Shown piece after piece: positions 9,401-17,478 of a stretch of DNA of 64,000 nt (the stretch's first letter is position 1; the number at the start of each line of letters is the position of its first letter). The stretch is from CAZVJU01 sp964627195 (GTDB taxonomy: Bacteria; Patescibacteriota; Microgenomatia; UBA8517). The stretch covers positions 1 to 64,000 of the forward strand of contig CAZVJU010000003.1 of the NCBI GenBank assembly GCA_964627195.1, read 5' to 3'. The notes beneath the pieces were generated by a model. That model was given only the letters and a program-made list of their open reading frames with translations. It had not been told where the DNA came from and did not search any database. The translations under genes were made by a program, and so were the position numbers.

Positions 9401-11743
9401 GCCGGAGTTAATTTTCGTTAAGTCAACATTCCTGACTTTAGCCTTGAGCTTTGCAGTATGCCCATCCTGATCGGATTCGGAAGAAATCATCAGCTTACTT
9501 CCGTAAACATATACGCTGCCGAAGCCTTCGATTTTTTGTTCTTGCGCAATCGCCGGAGTAAAAGTTACGGTTTCGTAACGCGGATAGTAAATATACGAAG
9601 CTTCATTATATTTAGTCTCATACGTGTAGTCCAACTCACCGTTTTCACCTGTAGTTAAATCGGAAGACTTACCGTCTTTCGCCTGATACACTTTTATGGG
9701 AATATTCCCCGCGGGTGTACCATCAAAAAAAGTAATCTTAGTAGAATACTTTACTTTTTCATCCGTAAATATAGCTTTCTTATCCGCAGTCACTTCAATT
9801 TTCATCTCCGGTTTCTCATATTGCGTAACGGAAAAACTTGAACTTTCCACCTCAACATCATTAACTTTCAAAATAAGGTTGTACCACCCCAAAGGCACGG
9901 CATCCAAACGGAAGTTGTCCATAAAGGAGCCGTCCGAACTTGGACTAATAGTCTTAGTTAAAATCTCACCTTTCTCCGAATAGTCAGAATTTCTTAAAAT
10001 TACTTCAACTTGGGACGGAGCCTGATTGGTTGCCCGGCTTTTGATAACGCCGAAAAAATAAACAGTGTCACCTGGTTTATATAAATATCTTTCGTTATAA
10101 AGATACGACCAATAATCATTAGATGTAATTTTCCCGGGAGGATGATTTCCCTTTAAAGTCGTTACAGGTAAAATAACTTCTTTACCGGTATCATCCGTTA
10201 TCACTGCATAATGTCTGAGGCCGTCAAAAAGAATTTGCGGTGTAGAAAAAACTGATGTACCATTGTCATAAGTTCTATAGTCTCCTGCCAAACCGGTAAA
10301 TCTGATAATTGCATTTTGGACAGGTCCACCTTTCAGATAATTTGCCCAAACAACCGTTTGTTCCTTGCCTACGGAAACAAATCCGGTAATGTCGGTTGAC
10401 TGCAGCCAAATTTGTTCTAACCTGTCTTTAGTCTGAGACCAAAATTGCACTAAATAGAATCCTTGAGCTAAATTATCCGGTAGTTCGAGATAATCAACCC
10501 TGTCTTTGTTTTGAACTTTAAGATCAGTGGACATCACCTTTTCCAACTGACTAACATCAACTGCTTCATCTTCAGAATAATACGTCATCCAACTTCCCTG
10601 AATTTCATCAATACTTTTTCTTGACGCAAGAAAGGAGTCGGAAGATAAAAACTTATATACCTCGGCTTTAATCGTATTATCCGAATTCCAGTTCGAGGTA
10701 TATACTTTTGTGAGGAAATGCTCCTCGGGAGATATTTGTTGGAAATCTTCAGACAAACTGAAAAACGGCGGCCGGGTAATCATCTCTTTTTCTTTTGTCT
10801 GAAAGGTAAATGTGTAATCCTCAGTGATGGGATCATTCCGTGACTTGAGACTCAAGCCTTTTTTCAAGGTAACTGTATAAACTGTTTTTTCGTTTAACGG
10901 GTCAAGTGGCACAACCACAAATCTTTCTGCGTGAATTTCTGTCCGAAATCTGATCGTGGGGGAAACTGAAATGAAAGCGGTAGGATCTTTGAAATCATCC
11001 TGGCTAAAAGCAATCTCAATGCCGGTATTAACCGGCACCTCGGTTTTTTTGTCTCCCGGAATGCTACTTACAACCCTAAACTTTCCTTGAGATTGATATG
11101 CCCAGGAATAGTCACGATCAAATTTATAACCCTCGAATTCTTTATCCTCAACGTTCAACTTTACTGACAGGACTTCTTCAAGACCGAGATTCCTTTGAGG
11201 AGTAATCTTAAATTCCTGATTAGTTAGCGCTGATACGGCAATAGGAACATTTGCAATTATACTTTCTTTAATTAAATTGATGTCAAACGGTTTCTCCGTC
11301 TTTAAAACAAGCACTTCATTAGGTAAAATTCCGTATTTGCTGAGAGTGGTTGCGGCGAGAGTGAAAAAAGGTTTCTGTCTTTGAGGTATTACCATCTTTT
11401 GCCAATCCCCAAATTCGGCAACACTGACTTCTTTCCGCCCGATATTTTTCAGATCTCCCGGTTTAATATTCTTTAGGGAAGATAATACGGTAATACTAAC
11501 CAGAATAATTGATAACGCAACGCTAATAATTTTCAATTTTTTAGGAATTTTCATCCACTTCTCTTTAAACTTAGTCTTTAAATTTCTTAAAGATACAAAG
11601 GGCTTCCCAAACTTTTTTTCATTTGAATTATCTGCAATTACTATGTTTGGTTGGTTAGTCAAATCTGAAGTAGTATCAATTTGAGAAGAATCCTGAGGAT
11701 TAGCACTAAAAGAGTTGACCTTGCCGGCATTATCAGCATCCAT
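6479..11743 (-). CDS. Alpha-2-macroglobulin-family surface protein
   Basis: A giant protein of 1754 residues from the ATG at 11743. A cytoplasmic Ser/Asn-rich tail of about 65 residues precedes a basic stretch and one membrane helix (residues about 71-90). The rest is extracellular: a bacterial Ig-like/Big_5 segment (near VSSIPGDKKTEVPVNTGIEIAFS), repeated macroglobulin beta-domains including MG2 around YKPGDTVYFFG, the A2M core with a Gly-rich linker followed by RELTDDNGIASFAF and LPDNITTWI, and a helical thioester-type domain. The thioester motif CxEQ is absent: the aligned region reads YCFTGSNRIEKQ. Such proteins are thought to trap proteases or protect the envelope. An in-frame GTG at 11773 is an alternative start. 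Confidence 0.88.
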   Translation of the reverse strand: MDADNAGKVNSFSANPQDSSQIDTTSDLTNQPNIVIADNSNEKKFGKPFVSLRNLKTKFKEKWMKIPKKLKIISVALSIILVSITVLSSLKNIKPGDLKNIGRKEVSVAEFGDWQKMVIPQRQKPFFTLAATTLSKYGILPNEVLVLKTEKPFDINLIKESIIANVPIAVSALTNQEFKITPQRNLGLEEVLSVKLNVEDKEFEGYKFDRDYSWAYQSQGKFRVVSSIPGDKKTEVPVNTGIEIAFSQDDFKDPTAFISVSPTIRFRTEIHAERFVVVPLDPLNEKTVYTVTLKKGLSLKSRNDPITEDYTFTFQTKEKEMITRPPFFSLSEDFQQISPEEHFLTKVYTSNWNSDNTIKAEVYKFLSSDSFLASRKSIDEIQGSWMTYYSEDEAVDVSQLEKVMSTDLKVQNKDRVDYLELPDNLAQGFYLVQFWSQTKDRLEQIWLQSTDITGFVSVGKEQTVVWANYLKGGPVQNAIIRFTGLAGDYRTYDNGTSVFSTPQILFDGLRHYAVITDDTGKEVILPVTTLKGNHPPGKITSNDYWSYLYNERYLYKPGDTVYFFGVIKSRATNQAPSQVEVILRNSDYSEKGEILTKTISPSSDGSFMDNFRLDAVPLGWYNLILKVNDVEVESSSFSVTQYEKPEMKIEVTADKKAIFTDEKVKYSTKITFFDGTPAGNIPIKVYQAKDGKSSDLTTGENGELDYTYETKYNEASYIYYPRYETVTFTPAIAQEQKIEGFGSVYVYGSKLMISSESDQDGHTAKLKAKVRNVDLTKINSGEGNNVEGSPAADKDVSLKIKKTWYEKKDSGTYYDFIEKVTRKTYSYIRHEETVDDKKVKTDGEGAINYDFQLEEGKSYVAELEVKDVDNHPAKTSQYYYYHTEAVNYGDDQKDFPQLNLDKEESTYSLGEEVKLNIVYGDSEYPDTADNRFLFIIANRGKQEVILTDGPSYSFSFDQKYVPNIYIGSYIFTGKSYNTVSAPCRRDWYCSDYFYYGQQNYFNGFMISYKSKDSELSLTISPDKEKYQPGEEAKVSVEVKKGDNPVSGASVNLVLVDEALAALDAVRKPSILSSLYQSVQSLIYYNYSSHEPIFPDESQAEKGGGGGGDRDIFKDAAFFGRELTDDNGIASFAFILPDNITTWIAYAQAVNQNIDAGQQEGRVVATKDFFVTSQFPAEYLLKDKPFATGGSFGKGLSPEDKVDFKAIFFDGDKEISNLGKETNAYRSIIFPFPVLGVGDYKVSVRGKVGDLEDGIKLPFKVISSRLIFDYFKKYDLIKGQVINSAEVSDVLEDKPARLVVSDKGRGTYYADLARYCFTGSNRIEKQLAQLSAANLLVKRFDDDFCKVDKEALKKFQNFDGGLSQVSWGGSDLSTTVWALSIDGNPFSEDPAQKEKMISYFESKLSEGGGGNLQKIYASWGLTKLGKPKVNELQVLQNFISTYEEKVTLAMALIAADDSEKARDLYYDILADYAYDYSPYIRIQAELKGKSQVDSYVENTSSALLLGSFVEKTYDEGLYNYVRDFRPNVEDVVIDLSIIAFIDDQLAKLPDEDTRISFVSAHQNVQKELTKGKSIAIPLQASELNSFRLQVLEGKAEAFFSYFVGPEGLAKLPTDKLLSIKRNYKKVKGDGSSIKTGDIVEVRIDFNLDFAKSPTGCYTITDHLPSGLKYMSNPSDYGLSAEGWVSEKENNIIEGFFCNSLWWQQHGKKYMVYFARAGSVGDYEGEPAIIQSQRYLTNFQKTDGQIIKIEGSNLGN

Positions 11744-11748
11744 ACACT

Positions 11749-11779
11749 TAGAGTATAACTCTCCCGCAATCACCTTAGC
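11749..11779 (-). promoter_or_regulatory. Possible promoter at the start of the alpha-2-macroglobulin-like gene
   Basis: On the minus strand TATACT lies about eight bases before the ATG at 11743, with TTGCTA 18 bases further upstream. If used, the message would be nearly leaderless and the upstream GTG start would be excluded. The -35 box is weak. Confidence 0.35.
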
Positions 11780-11865
11780 AATTCGATAAATATGGGGATT
11801 AGTCGATTCCTACCAATAGTCTCCGTTTCAGACGGATTTACGGCCTCTATAGATATTTTTTAAGA

Positions 11866-11871
11866 TATAAT
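11866..11871 (+). promoter_or_regulatory. -10 box (TATAAT) for the lipid operon
   Basis: TATAAT ends twelve bases upstream of the acpS start codon. No matching -35 box is seen at the usual distance. No Shine-Dalgarno sequence precedes acpS, so a leader of about five bases is expected. Confidence 0.45.
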
Positions 11872-11883
11872 ACTGTAAATACC

Positions 11884-12219
11884 ATGAAAATTGGAATAGA
11901 TATTGTTGATCTAAAGAAATTTAAAGACAATATTTCGTCTGGTGGAAATACCATGATGGAAAAAATCTTCACAAAAGAAGAAATGTACTTTGCAAAAGAA
12001 GTTAACAAATTAGCAGGAATATTTGCAGCAAAAGAAGCGTTTATTAAGGCTTCTCCCAACAATAAATATAAAATGAATGAAATAGAAATTGTAAAGGACA
12101 AGAACGGCAAACCGATTCTGAAAGAACCAGCAAACGTTGTCGAAGATGGTGAGGTTGAGTTATCTATCGCTCACGATGGCAATTATGTGGTTGCGATATG
12201 TGTAATTAATTTGAAATAA
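11884..12219 (+). CDS. acpS: Holo-[acyl-carrier-protein] synthase
   Basis: A 111-residue AcpS-type phosphopantetheinyl transferase, which moves 4'-phosphopantetheine from CoA to a serine of acyl carrier protein. The family signatures are the N-terminal GIDIVDL (Mg-binding Asp), the central FAAKEAFIKA with the catalytic Glu and Lys, and the C-terminal SIAHDGNYVVAIC. The length is slightly shorter than the usual 120-125. Its stop codon is directly followed by the start codon of the next gene, which contains an acyl-carrier domain with a modifiable serine, so the enzyme and its probable substrate are produced together. Confidence 0.93.
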   Translation: MKIGIDIVDLKKFKDNISSGGNTMMEKIFTKEEMYFAKEVNKLAGIFAAKEAFIKASPNNKYKMNEIEIVKDKNGKPILKEPANVVEDGEVELSIAHDGNYVVAICVINLK

Positions 12220-14763
12220 ATGAAGAATCAATCATTGTATGGACTACTTGAAGAAAAACTTCTAAAACAGCCCGGAAAGGTTGTTTTTAAGATAAAGAGG
12301 GGTTTTGCTTATTCTACTTGGACAGGTTCCCAGATTGTTAATGACGCAAACAAACTTAGTATTTACTTAAAGAAAAATGGAGTTAATAAAGAAAATAAGA
12401 TACTCATTTGGGCTCCAAATATGCCCGAGTGGTCAATCTTATTCTTAGCTTGCCTACAATCAGGGGTTACAGCTATTCCGGTTGATGTACGGTCAAAATG
12501 GGATACGGTTGAGAAATATATAAAACAAACAGATCCAAAAATTATCTTCTTAAGTCAGTTTACTTTCCCTTTCAGTGAAACAACAAAAGTTAAAAAAATT
12601 ATCTTAGAAGATATATTTACAAACGAACTGTCAAAAATCTCTGATACAAAAGGAGTTATATTTCCTATCAATAAGAATCATCCGGTTGCAATATTATTTA
12701 CTTCCGGATCAACTGGCGATCCTAAGGGTGTAGTAATAACAGAAGAAAACATTGTCTTTCAAATTAAACAAACTGATCTAATTCTACCCCCCATAAAAAG
12801 ATATGAGACGGTTTCAATTCTACCTCTAAGTCACGCATACGAGCTCTTTTATGGGTTAGTAATACCTTTATATAAAGAGGGCGTCATCACATATTTATCG
12901 AGAATAAATCCACTCACCATTAAAAAGGCCCTGAGAAGGAGTAAGGCTACATACTTAATGGTAGTTCCCCAGTTTTTACGCATTCTTTACGAAGGCATAA
13001 GATTTGAGGCTGAAAAAAATAATCGTTTACAGATATTTAATTTTTTTATTAAAACCTCACCCTTTCTTCCTATTAACTTTAGGAAGTTCCTATTTAGACA
13101 AGTACATAAAGCTTTTGGTGGAAAGCTTGAGTTTATTGGCTGTGGAAGTGCACCGCTAGAACCCAAACTGGCAAAAATTTGGGAAGTTATGGGATTTATT
13201 GTTATTGAAGGATATGGAGCAACAGAAACTACGGGCATGGCTACTGCATTAGACTGGAAAAAAAGAGAGTTCGGAACTGTCGGCAAACCCCCTAAATATA
13301 CAAAGATAAAACTATCTGAGGAAAACGAAATTTTGATTAGCGGCAAGGTGGTAACACCCGGATATTACAAAAACAAGGATAAAAATAACGAGTCATTTAT
13401 AGACGGTTGGTATAAATCAGGAGATACAGGCTACTTTGATAAAGATAAAAATCTTATCGTATCCGGAAGATTAAGTACAAGGATAGTTATGCCCGATGGC
13501 ACAAAGGTTTACCCTGAAGATATTGAAAGGAAATTAAATAACAACCCAGGTGTTAAAGACAGTTGCGTGTTAGGTAAAAAAGAAGGTGATGATATTATTA
13601 TCCACGCCTATATTCTAGCCGCAAATACTAAAGACACTGATGATCTTGAAAAAATAATAGAAAAGGTGAACCCAGACCTTGAATTTAAACAGCAGATAAC
13701 TTCTTATTCTTACTGGCATGAGAAAGATTTTCCCAGACTTAGAACTCTTAAAGTGGATAGAAGTGAAATTAAGGACCAACTTTCTCAAAACGAAGGGGGC
13801 AAAAAAGTGGTTAATGAGGTGAGTATTGTTAATTTTTCTTCAATTGAGGTGATATTGAAAACTATTTCAAAAAAACAAGATGTTTCCAGGAAAGATCGAC
13901 TGGAAAAAGATTTGGGATTAGATTCGTTAAAACGGATTCACTTGGCTGCTTTAATTGAAGAAAATCTCGGGATTGAGGTAAATGAGCTTAATCTGACACC
14001 TTCCACGACGGTAAAAGATTTAATAGAGTTGGTTGGGAATGATGGGAATGCAAAGCAAGGTAAATATTCGGTGGATAATATATTAGAACACTGGAGATTC
14101 AATTCTTCTATTAAGAAATTGCGCTATCTGATACAAAAAGCTATTATTTTCCCGCTTCATTCGAGTAAAATTGAAATCCAAATTGTTAAAGGAAAAGACA
14201 TTTTACAAAATTTCCCAAACCAATCTCTTATTATCTTTAATCATATAGGAATGTTCGAAGTAGTCACTGTTATGAGACTTATATCTCCAGGTATTTTGCA
14301 AAACGCCATATTACCTGCAACTCATCAAATATGGTCTGAGGGAAATTTCTTTCTTAAAAATCTATTAGATATAACAATGAACACTTACCCTTTTGTCCAG
14401 AGAGGAGAAGGGCTTTCCACCAGTTTTGAGGTTACCGGTGAATTGGTTTACCAAGGATGCAGTCTACTTTTTGCCCCAGAGGGAAGAATGCAGAAGGAAA
14501 GAAAATTACAAGAATTTAAAGATGGCTTAGGATTACTGGTAAAAGAACTCAAGCTACCAGTTGTAATGTTTAAAATTGGAGACGAGTATAGAAATATATG
14601 GCCACCACCACCTCCCGGTATCGACGGAATAAACGCAATTCAACAAATATTACCGAGTGGCAAAGGTAAAGTATCAGTAAAGATAGGTTTAGCAAATATC
14701 GACTCCAATCTCTCATATGACGAAATAACGAAAGATATTCAAAAACAGTTTATTAGACTATGA
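12220..14763 (+). CDS. Fused acyl-ACP synthetase / acyl carrier domain / 1-acylglycerophosphate acyltransferase
   Basis: An 847-residue three-module enzyme. Residues 1-about 510 form an AMP-forming acyl synthetase with the P-loop-like ILFTSGSTGDPKG near residue 160, GYGATETTGMA near residue 330 and the YKSGDTGYFD hinge region. Residues about 540-610 are an acyl carrier domain with the attachment motif LGLDSLKR; the serine is near residue 569. Residues about 640-847 are a PlsC acyltransferase with NHIGMFE near residue 674, where the usual HX4D is HX4E, and FAPEGRMQ as the glycerophosphate-binding motif. The order suggests activation of free fatty acid, loading on its own carrier, and transfer to a lysophospholipid, comparable to Aas but with a built-in carrier. 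Confidence 0.88.
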   Translation: MKNQSLYGLLEEKLLKQPGKVVFKIKRGFAYSTWTGSQIVNDANKLSIYLKKNGVNKENKILIWAPNMPEWSILFLACLQSGVTAIPVDVRSKWDTVEKYIKQTDPKIIFLSQFTFPFSETTKVKKIILEDIFTNELSKISDTKGVIFPINKNHPVAILFTSGSTGDPKGVVITEENIVFQIKQTDLILPPIKRYETVSILPLSHAYELFYGLVIPLYKEGVITYLSRINPLTIKKALRRSKATYLMVVPQFLRILYEGIRFEAEKNNRLQIFNFFIKTSPFLPINFRKFLFRQVHKAFGGKLEFIGCGSAPLEPKLAKIWEVMGFIVIEGYGATETTGMATALDWKKREFGTVGKPPKYTKIKLSEENEILISGKVVTPGYYKNKDKNNESFIDGWYKSGDTGYFDKDKNLIVSGRLSTRIVMPDGTKVYPEDIERKLNNNPGVKDSCVLGKKEGDDIIIHAYILAANTKDTDDLEKIIEKVNPDLEFKQQITSYSYWHEKDFPRLRTLKVDRSEIKDQLSQNEGGKKVVNEVSIVNFSSIEVILKTISKKQDVSRKDRLEKDLGLDSLKRIHLAALIEENLGIEVNELNLTPSTTVKDLIELVGNDGNAKQGKYSVDNILEHWRFNSSIKKLRYLIQKAIIFPLHSSKIEIQIVKGKDILQNFPNQSLIIFNHIGMFEVVTVMRLISPGILQNAILPATHQIWSEGNFFLKNLLDITMNTYPFVQRGEGLSTSFEVTGELVYQGCSLLFAPEGRMQKERKLQEFKDGLGLLVKELKLPVVMFKIGDEYRNIWPPPPPGIDGINAIQQILPSGKGKVSVKIGLANIDSNLSYDEITKDIQKQFIRL

Positions 14764-15605
14764 AAAAAGATGAATTTAAGAACTATCTACTCCTGGCAAG
14801 GAAAAAAGGTAGACCACCTTGCATATACCATCGAGCTGTTACAGGACTAAAAAATAGCGATAGCTTAGGAAGAGTTACTGAAACAATAAAAAAACAAAAC
14901 ATTGATGGTATTGAATTCGATATACATGCCACCTCAGATGGAAAAATAATAGTTAGGCATGATTTTGCAATCGAAACAGATTCTGGTTACAAGTGGATAA
15001 AAGAACTCTCTTTTAAGAAGTTAAGGAAAAACATAAGTGAAAGTGACTGTCCAACTCTTGAAGATATAGTTGAAGCAATAGGAAAAACGGACAAAATTGT
15101 TGATATCGAAATAAAACAGTCAGATATAGCAAATAGAATTATCAGTAAATACAAAGAAACGACGATTTATAAACAATTCATTTTTACAACTCTATATGAA
15201 AACATATACAAAGAAATCATCGAGAGTGATCCAGATATAGCTTGGATGTACGGATATCCACGCGATAGAGGTAAAAATCTTACTAACCGTTGGTGGGCAC
15301 AAATAATAGTTAAACCTGCTGTATTTTTAATAAAGCACTCACTTCCTAAGAAGATATTGGAAATGATGCGGGTTATTCCAACTGATTTTTTTAGCTTTTA
15401 CAACAAAGTTATCAGCAAGGATTTGGTAGAAAATATTCACGGAAAAAACAAGTTTGCAATAGGTGCAACTATCAGTTTAAATAACGATACCGGATCAGAA
15501 AAATCTCTGGAGCATATGACTAGAATGTTAGTCAATGGCATTGATTTGATAAAAACTGACAATCCTGAATGCTATTTAACAGCGTTGAAGAATAGTTTAC
15601 TCTAA
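14760..15605 (+). CDS. Glycerophosphodiester phosphodiesterase family protein
   Basis: A 281-residue TIM-barrel phosphodiesterase of the GDPD family that would split glycerophosphodiesters into glycerol 3-phosphate and an alcohol. The first catalytic His is in YHRAVTG near residue 24; the metal site is IEFDIHATSDGKIIVRHD near residues 49-66, with the second catalytic His; a further acidic ligand lies in DIEIKQ near residue 118. No signal peptide is visible. The start overlaps the stop of the acyltransferase fusion by four bases (ATGA), indicating translational coupling. The combination suggests turnover of phospholipid head groups alongside reacylation. Confidence 0.87.
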   Translation: MKKDEFKNYLLLARKKGRPPCIYHRAVTGLKNSDSLGRVTETIKKQNIDGIEFDIHATSDGKIIVRHDFAIETDSGYKWIKELSFKKLRKNISESDCPTLEDIVEAIGKTDKIVDIEIKQSDIANRIISKYKETTIYKQFIFTTLYENIYKEIIESDPDIAWMYGYPRDRGKNLTNRWWAQIIVKPAVFLIKHSLPKKILEMMRVIPTDFFSFYNKVISKDLVENIHGKNKFAIGATISLNNDTGSEKSLEHMTRMLVNGIDLIKTDNPECYLTALKNSLL

Positions 15606-16354
15606 TAACGTTTTTCTAACCACTTAAAAATACTATTAATACTTCGTGAATTAAGTTGTTGTTTAAAGTAGTTTAAAGACATATCGTCAGGAAAATGCTT
15701 TATGTCTGTATCTACTATTAATAGATCATCAACATTCTTTTTAAATAAAGATGTTACTTCCTTATAAGAAATTTTATTGTCATTTTTGTTCATTATTAAA
15801 ATATATGGTTTGTTTAACCAATATTCTCCGGAAAAACTAAAAATAATGTTTGCTGTATCGATAAAGGTTTTGGGATCAATTTCGTTAATTATAACTTCAA
15901 GAACCTCCTTATCGGCAAATTTTAAAAATATTCCTAAATAATTCTTTTTCCAAATATAATCATAAATATTTAATCTCTTTATAATATTTGTTAATAATTG
16001 ATAGTAAATTAATTTGTATTTTTTTATTTTAAATACCTTCTTGTTAATAAAAGGTTCTATTGCAATAACTGATTTGCAACACTCATCAACTTTCATTTTA
16101 CTTACGACGCAATGACTGAAACTCATACTCCCTAAAATATACTTATCTAGGTTTATTTTCCTAATTTCCTTTTCCATATATTCTGCATAACCATCGATTG
16201 AAATTTGTTTTAGAGGTGTAACTAAGTTTCTGAATCCAGGAAGATCAATAAAATATACATTAAAATATTCTGATAAAAAATCTACTAAACCTTTTAAAAT
16301 AATGCTGTTGGTAGGGAAGGAGTGAGTTATGACCAAATTATACTTTTTCTTCAT
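15602..16354 (-). CDS. Alpha/beta-hydrolase fold protein, AT-rich
   Basis: A 250-residue protein with the alpha/beta-hydrolase layout: an N-terminal strand and oxyanion loop (LVITHSFPTNS), a nucleophile elbow-like GSMSFSHCV near residue 96, and a late His in DIKHFPDD near residue 223. The elbow is not the canonical GxSxG, so activity is uncertain. The gene is strikingly AT-rich, with stretches below 25% GC, unlike its neighbours, which suggests recent transfer. It is convergent with the glycerophosphodiesterase gene and overlaps it by four bases. The ATG at 16354 is preferred to a GTG two codons earlier. The substrate is unknown; a lipid ester would fit the neighbourhood. Confidence 0.65.
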   Translation of the reverse strand: MKKKYNLVITHSFPTNSIILKGLVDFLSEYFNVYFIDLPGFRNLVTPLKQISIDGYAEYMEKEIRKINLDKYILGSMSFSHCVVSKMKVDECCKSVIAIEPFINKKVFKIKKYKLIYYQLLTNIIKRLNIYDYIWKKNYLGIFLKFADKEVLEVIINEIDPKTFIDTANIIFSFSGEYWLNKPYILIMNKNDNKISYKEVTSLFKKNVDDLLIVDTDIKHFPDDMSLNYFKQQLNSRSINSIFKWLEKRY

Positions 16355-16455
16355 ATTCACTAATGTTAAAAGTATAAAAAATTACAACAGGTTTTAATAG
16401 GAGATAAAATATAAGGTCATACTCCCAGGTGTGTACAGTCACTTCGCAAACGCGA

Positions 16456-16791
16456 TCAGAGTACTATCGTCTCCTTCACATACTCTTTAACTTTGGATTC
16501 AAGATAACTTTTCACTTTTTCCCAATCAATTGCCTCAATCATATCCGGATCGGGATCTTTGTCGGCATCAAAGAAATAAGAAATGGATTTAAGTAAATGG
16601 AGTTTTTGATAATTCACACCTTTAAATTTACTTTCCAGCTTTTTAAAAATGTCCTCCAAAGAAAATTTCTGAAGAATGAAATAAAGATCAATAAAATCCT
16701 TCTTTGATCCGCGCGACGAAATTGCCGTAACTTTCATACAGGCAATATCTAAAACCTGTTTTGTTTCTGGGTAAAGGGTTTGCGGATACAT
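16456..16791 (-). pseudogene. Truncated AbiEii-type nucleotidyltransferase (C-terminal part)
   Basis: A 111-residue reading frame matching only the C-terminal half of AbiEii/AbiGii toxin-family nucleotidyltransferases: the diagnostic DIACMKVTAISSRGSKKDFIDLYFIL is present at residues 15-40. The N-terminal nucleotidyltransferase core, which in intact proteins carries a GGTALAL-like loop and a DxDxF-type metal site, is missing, so the toxin activity should be lost. It follows the DUF6922 gene after one base, where a complete AbiEii would be expected. An internal deletion that removed the catalytic part is the simplest explanation. Confidence 0.65.
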
Positions 16792-16792
16792 G

Positions 16793-17044
16793 TCAATTTT
16801 TCCTTATCCACTCCATAGTATAGAGCAAAAAAATTTCCTGTTTTAGGTGATATTTTTTACTGGTAATCAAAACTTTAACTATTTCTTTCTTACCAAAAGT
16901 ATCGGTAATCCAGTTTAAAGCATTAAAGTCCACGTATTCCAATACTCTTTCTATGATAAAGTTTTCAGATTGAGCCGTAAGGTCAGTTTTTTTTACATCC
17001 CAGAGAAGTCTGGACACGAAGGAAGGTATCTTCATCTTATCCAT
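16793..17044 (-). CDS. DUF6922-like small protein, probable partner of AbiEii
   Basis: An 83-residue protein with the pattern of the DUF6922 family: an N-terminal KIPSFVSRLLWDVK, a central IIERVLEYVDFNALNWITDTFGK and a C-terminal KKYHLKQEIF. These genes commonly precede an AbiEii nucleotidyltransferase and are regarded as antitoxin-like. The protein looks complete here although its partner is truncated, so the pair is probably a decaying module. The family assignment is from memory of the pattern and moderately secure. Confidence 0.6.
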   Translation of the reverse strand: MDKMKIPSFVSRLLWDVKKTDLTAQSENFIIERVLEYVDFNALNWITDTFGKKEIVKVLITSKKYHLKQEIFLLYTMEWIRKN

Positions 17045-17105
17045 ATTATATCATTTCCGAAGCTGATAAAAACTTAGTCTGAATTTAATAATTTTTGGAA
17101 TTTAC

Positions 17106-17134
17106 TTGACAATATTATTTCGGTAAACTATATT
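17106..17134 (+). promoter_or_regulatory. Near-perfect sigma-70 promoter for the small Cys-rich gene
   Basis: TTGACA (17106-17111), a 17-base spacer and TATATT (17129-17134) are followed by an ATG eleven bases later. It is among the best promoters in the window. Confidence 0.75.
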
Positions 17135-17145
17135 CTCTTATTATT

Positions 17146-17367
17146 ATGTGCATATGCGAAACTTGTAAGAGGGAGGTAAGTATTAGAAAAGATCCTTCTT
17201 CCGGTGTGAGGACCCCCATCCTCCATAATCCTCATGGTGAAGGAGGTCAGATTTCAATAATACACTATGGTATTTTACGAACCATCACTCCATGCAGAGA
17301 TGCTGGTTACACTTGCAAAGCGCGAGTTGAATTAAACACTCAGTCTCGTCCTCCTGAAATTCCTTAA
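17146..17367 (+). CDS. Small cysteine-rich protein, unknown function
   Basis: A 73-residue protein with a cysteine cluster at the N-terminus (Cys2, Cys4 and Cys7 in MCICETC) and two further cysteines in CRDAGYTC near residues 50-57, a spacing that could bind zinc. It also carries a Gly/His-rich HNPHGEGG segment. No family is recognised and no membrane segment is present. I consider it real because a consensus promoter ends twelve bases before its ATG and no other frame starts there. It lies between two toxin-antitoxin-like modules. Confidence 0.5.
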   Translation: MCICETCKREVSIRKDPSSGVRTPILHNPHGEGGQISIIHYGILRTITPCRDAGYTCKARVELNTQSRPPEIP

Positions 17368-17394
17368 AGAAGCAAATTATTTATCAGACCTATG

Positions 17395-17412
17395 TGACCC
17401 AAAGTTATTTCA
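17395..17412 (+). repeat. Left copy of the direct repeat flanking mntA-hepT
   Basis: The 18 bases tgacccaaagttatttca occur here and again at 18304-18321, just after the hepT stop. The similarity continues imperfectly for about 40 bases downstream of each copy. The pair encloses the toxin-antitoxin module. Confidence 0.7.
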
Positions 17413-17478
17413 TTTCGGACTCGCAAATTAGTCAATTTATGGTTGCGATATAATTTCAGATGTAATACTTTTTGGTGC

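Noticed and set aside
12987..13346. A 119-codon frame antisense to the acyl synthetase
   Set aside because: It is a shadow of the well-supported fusion gene.
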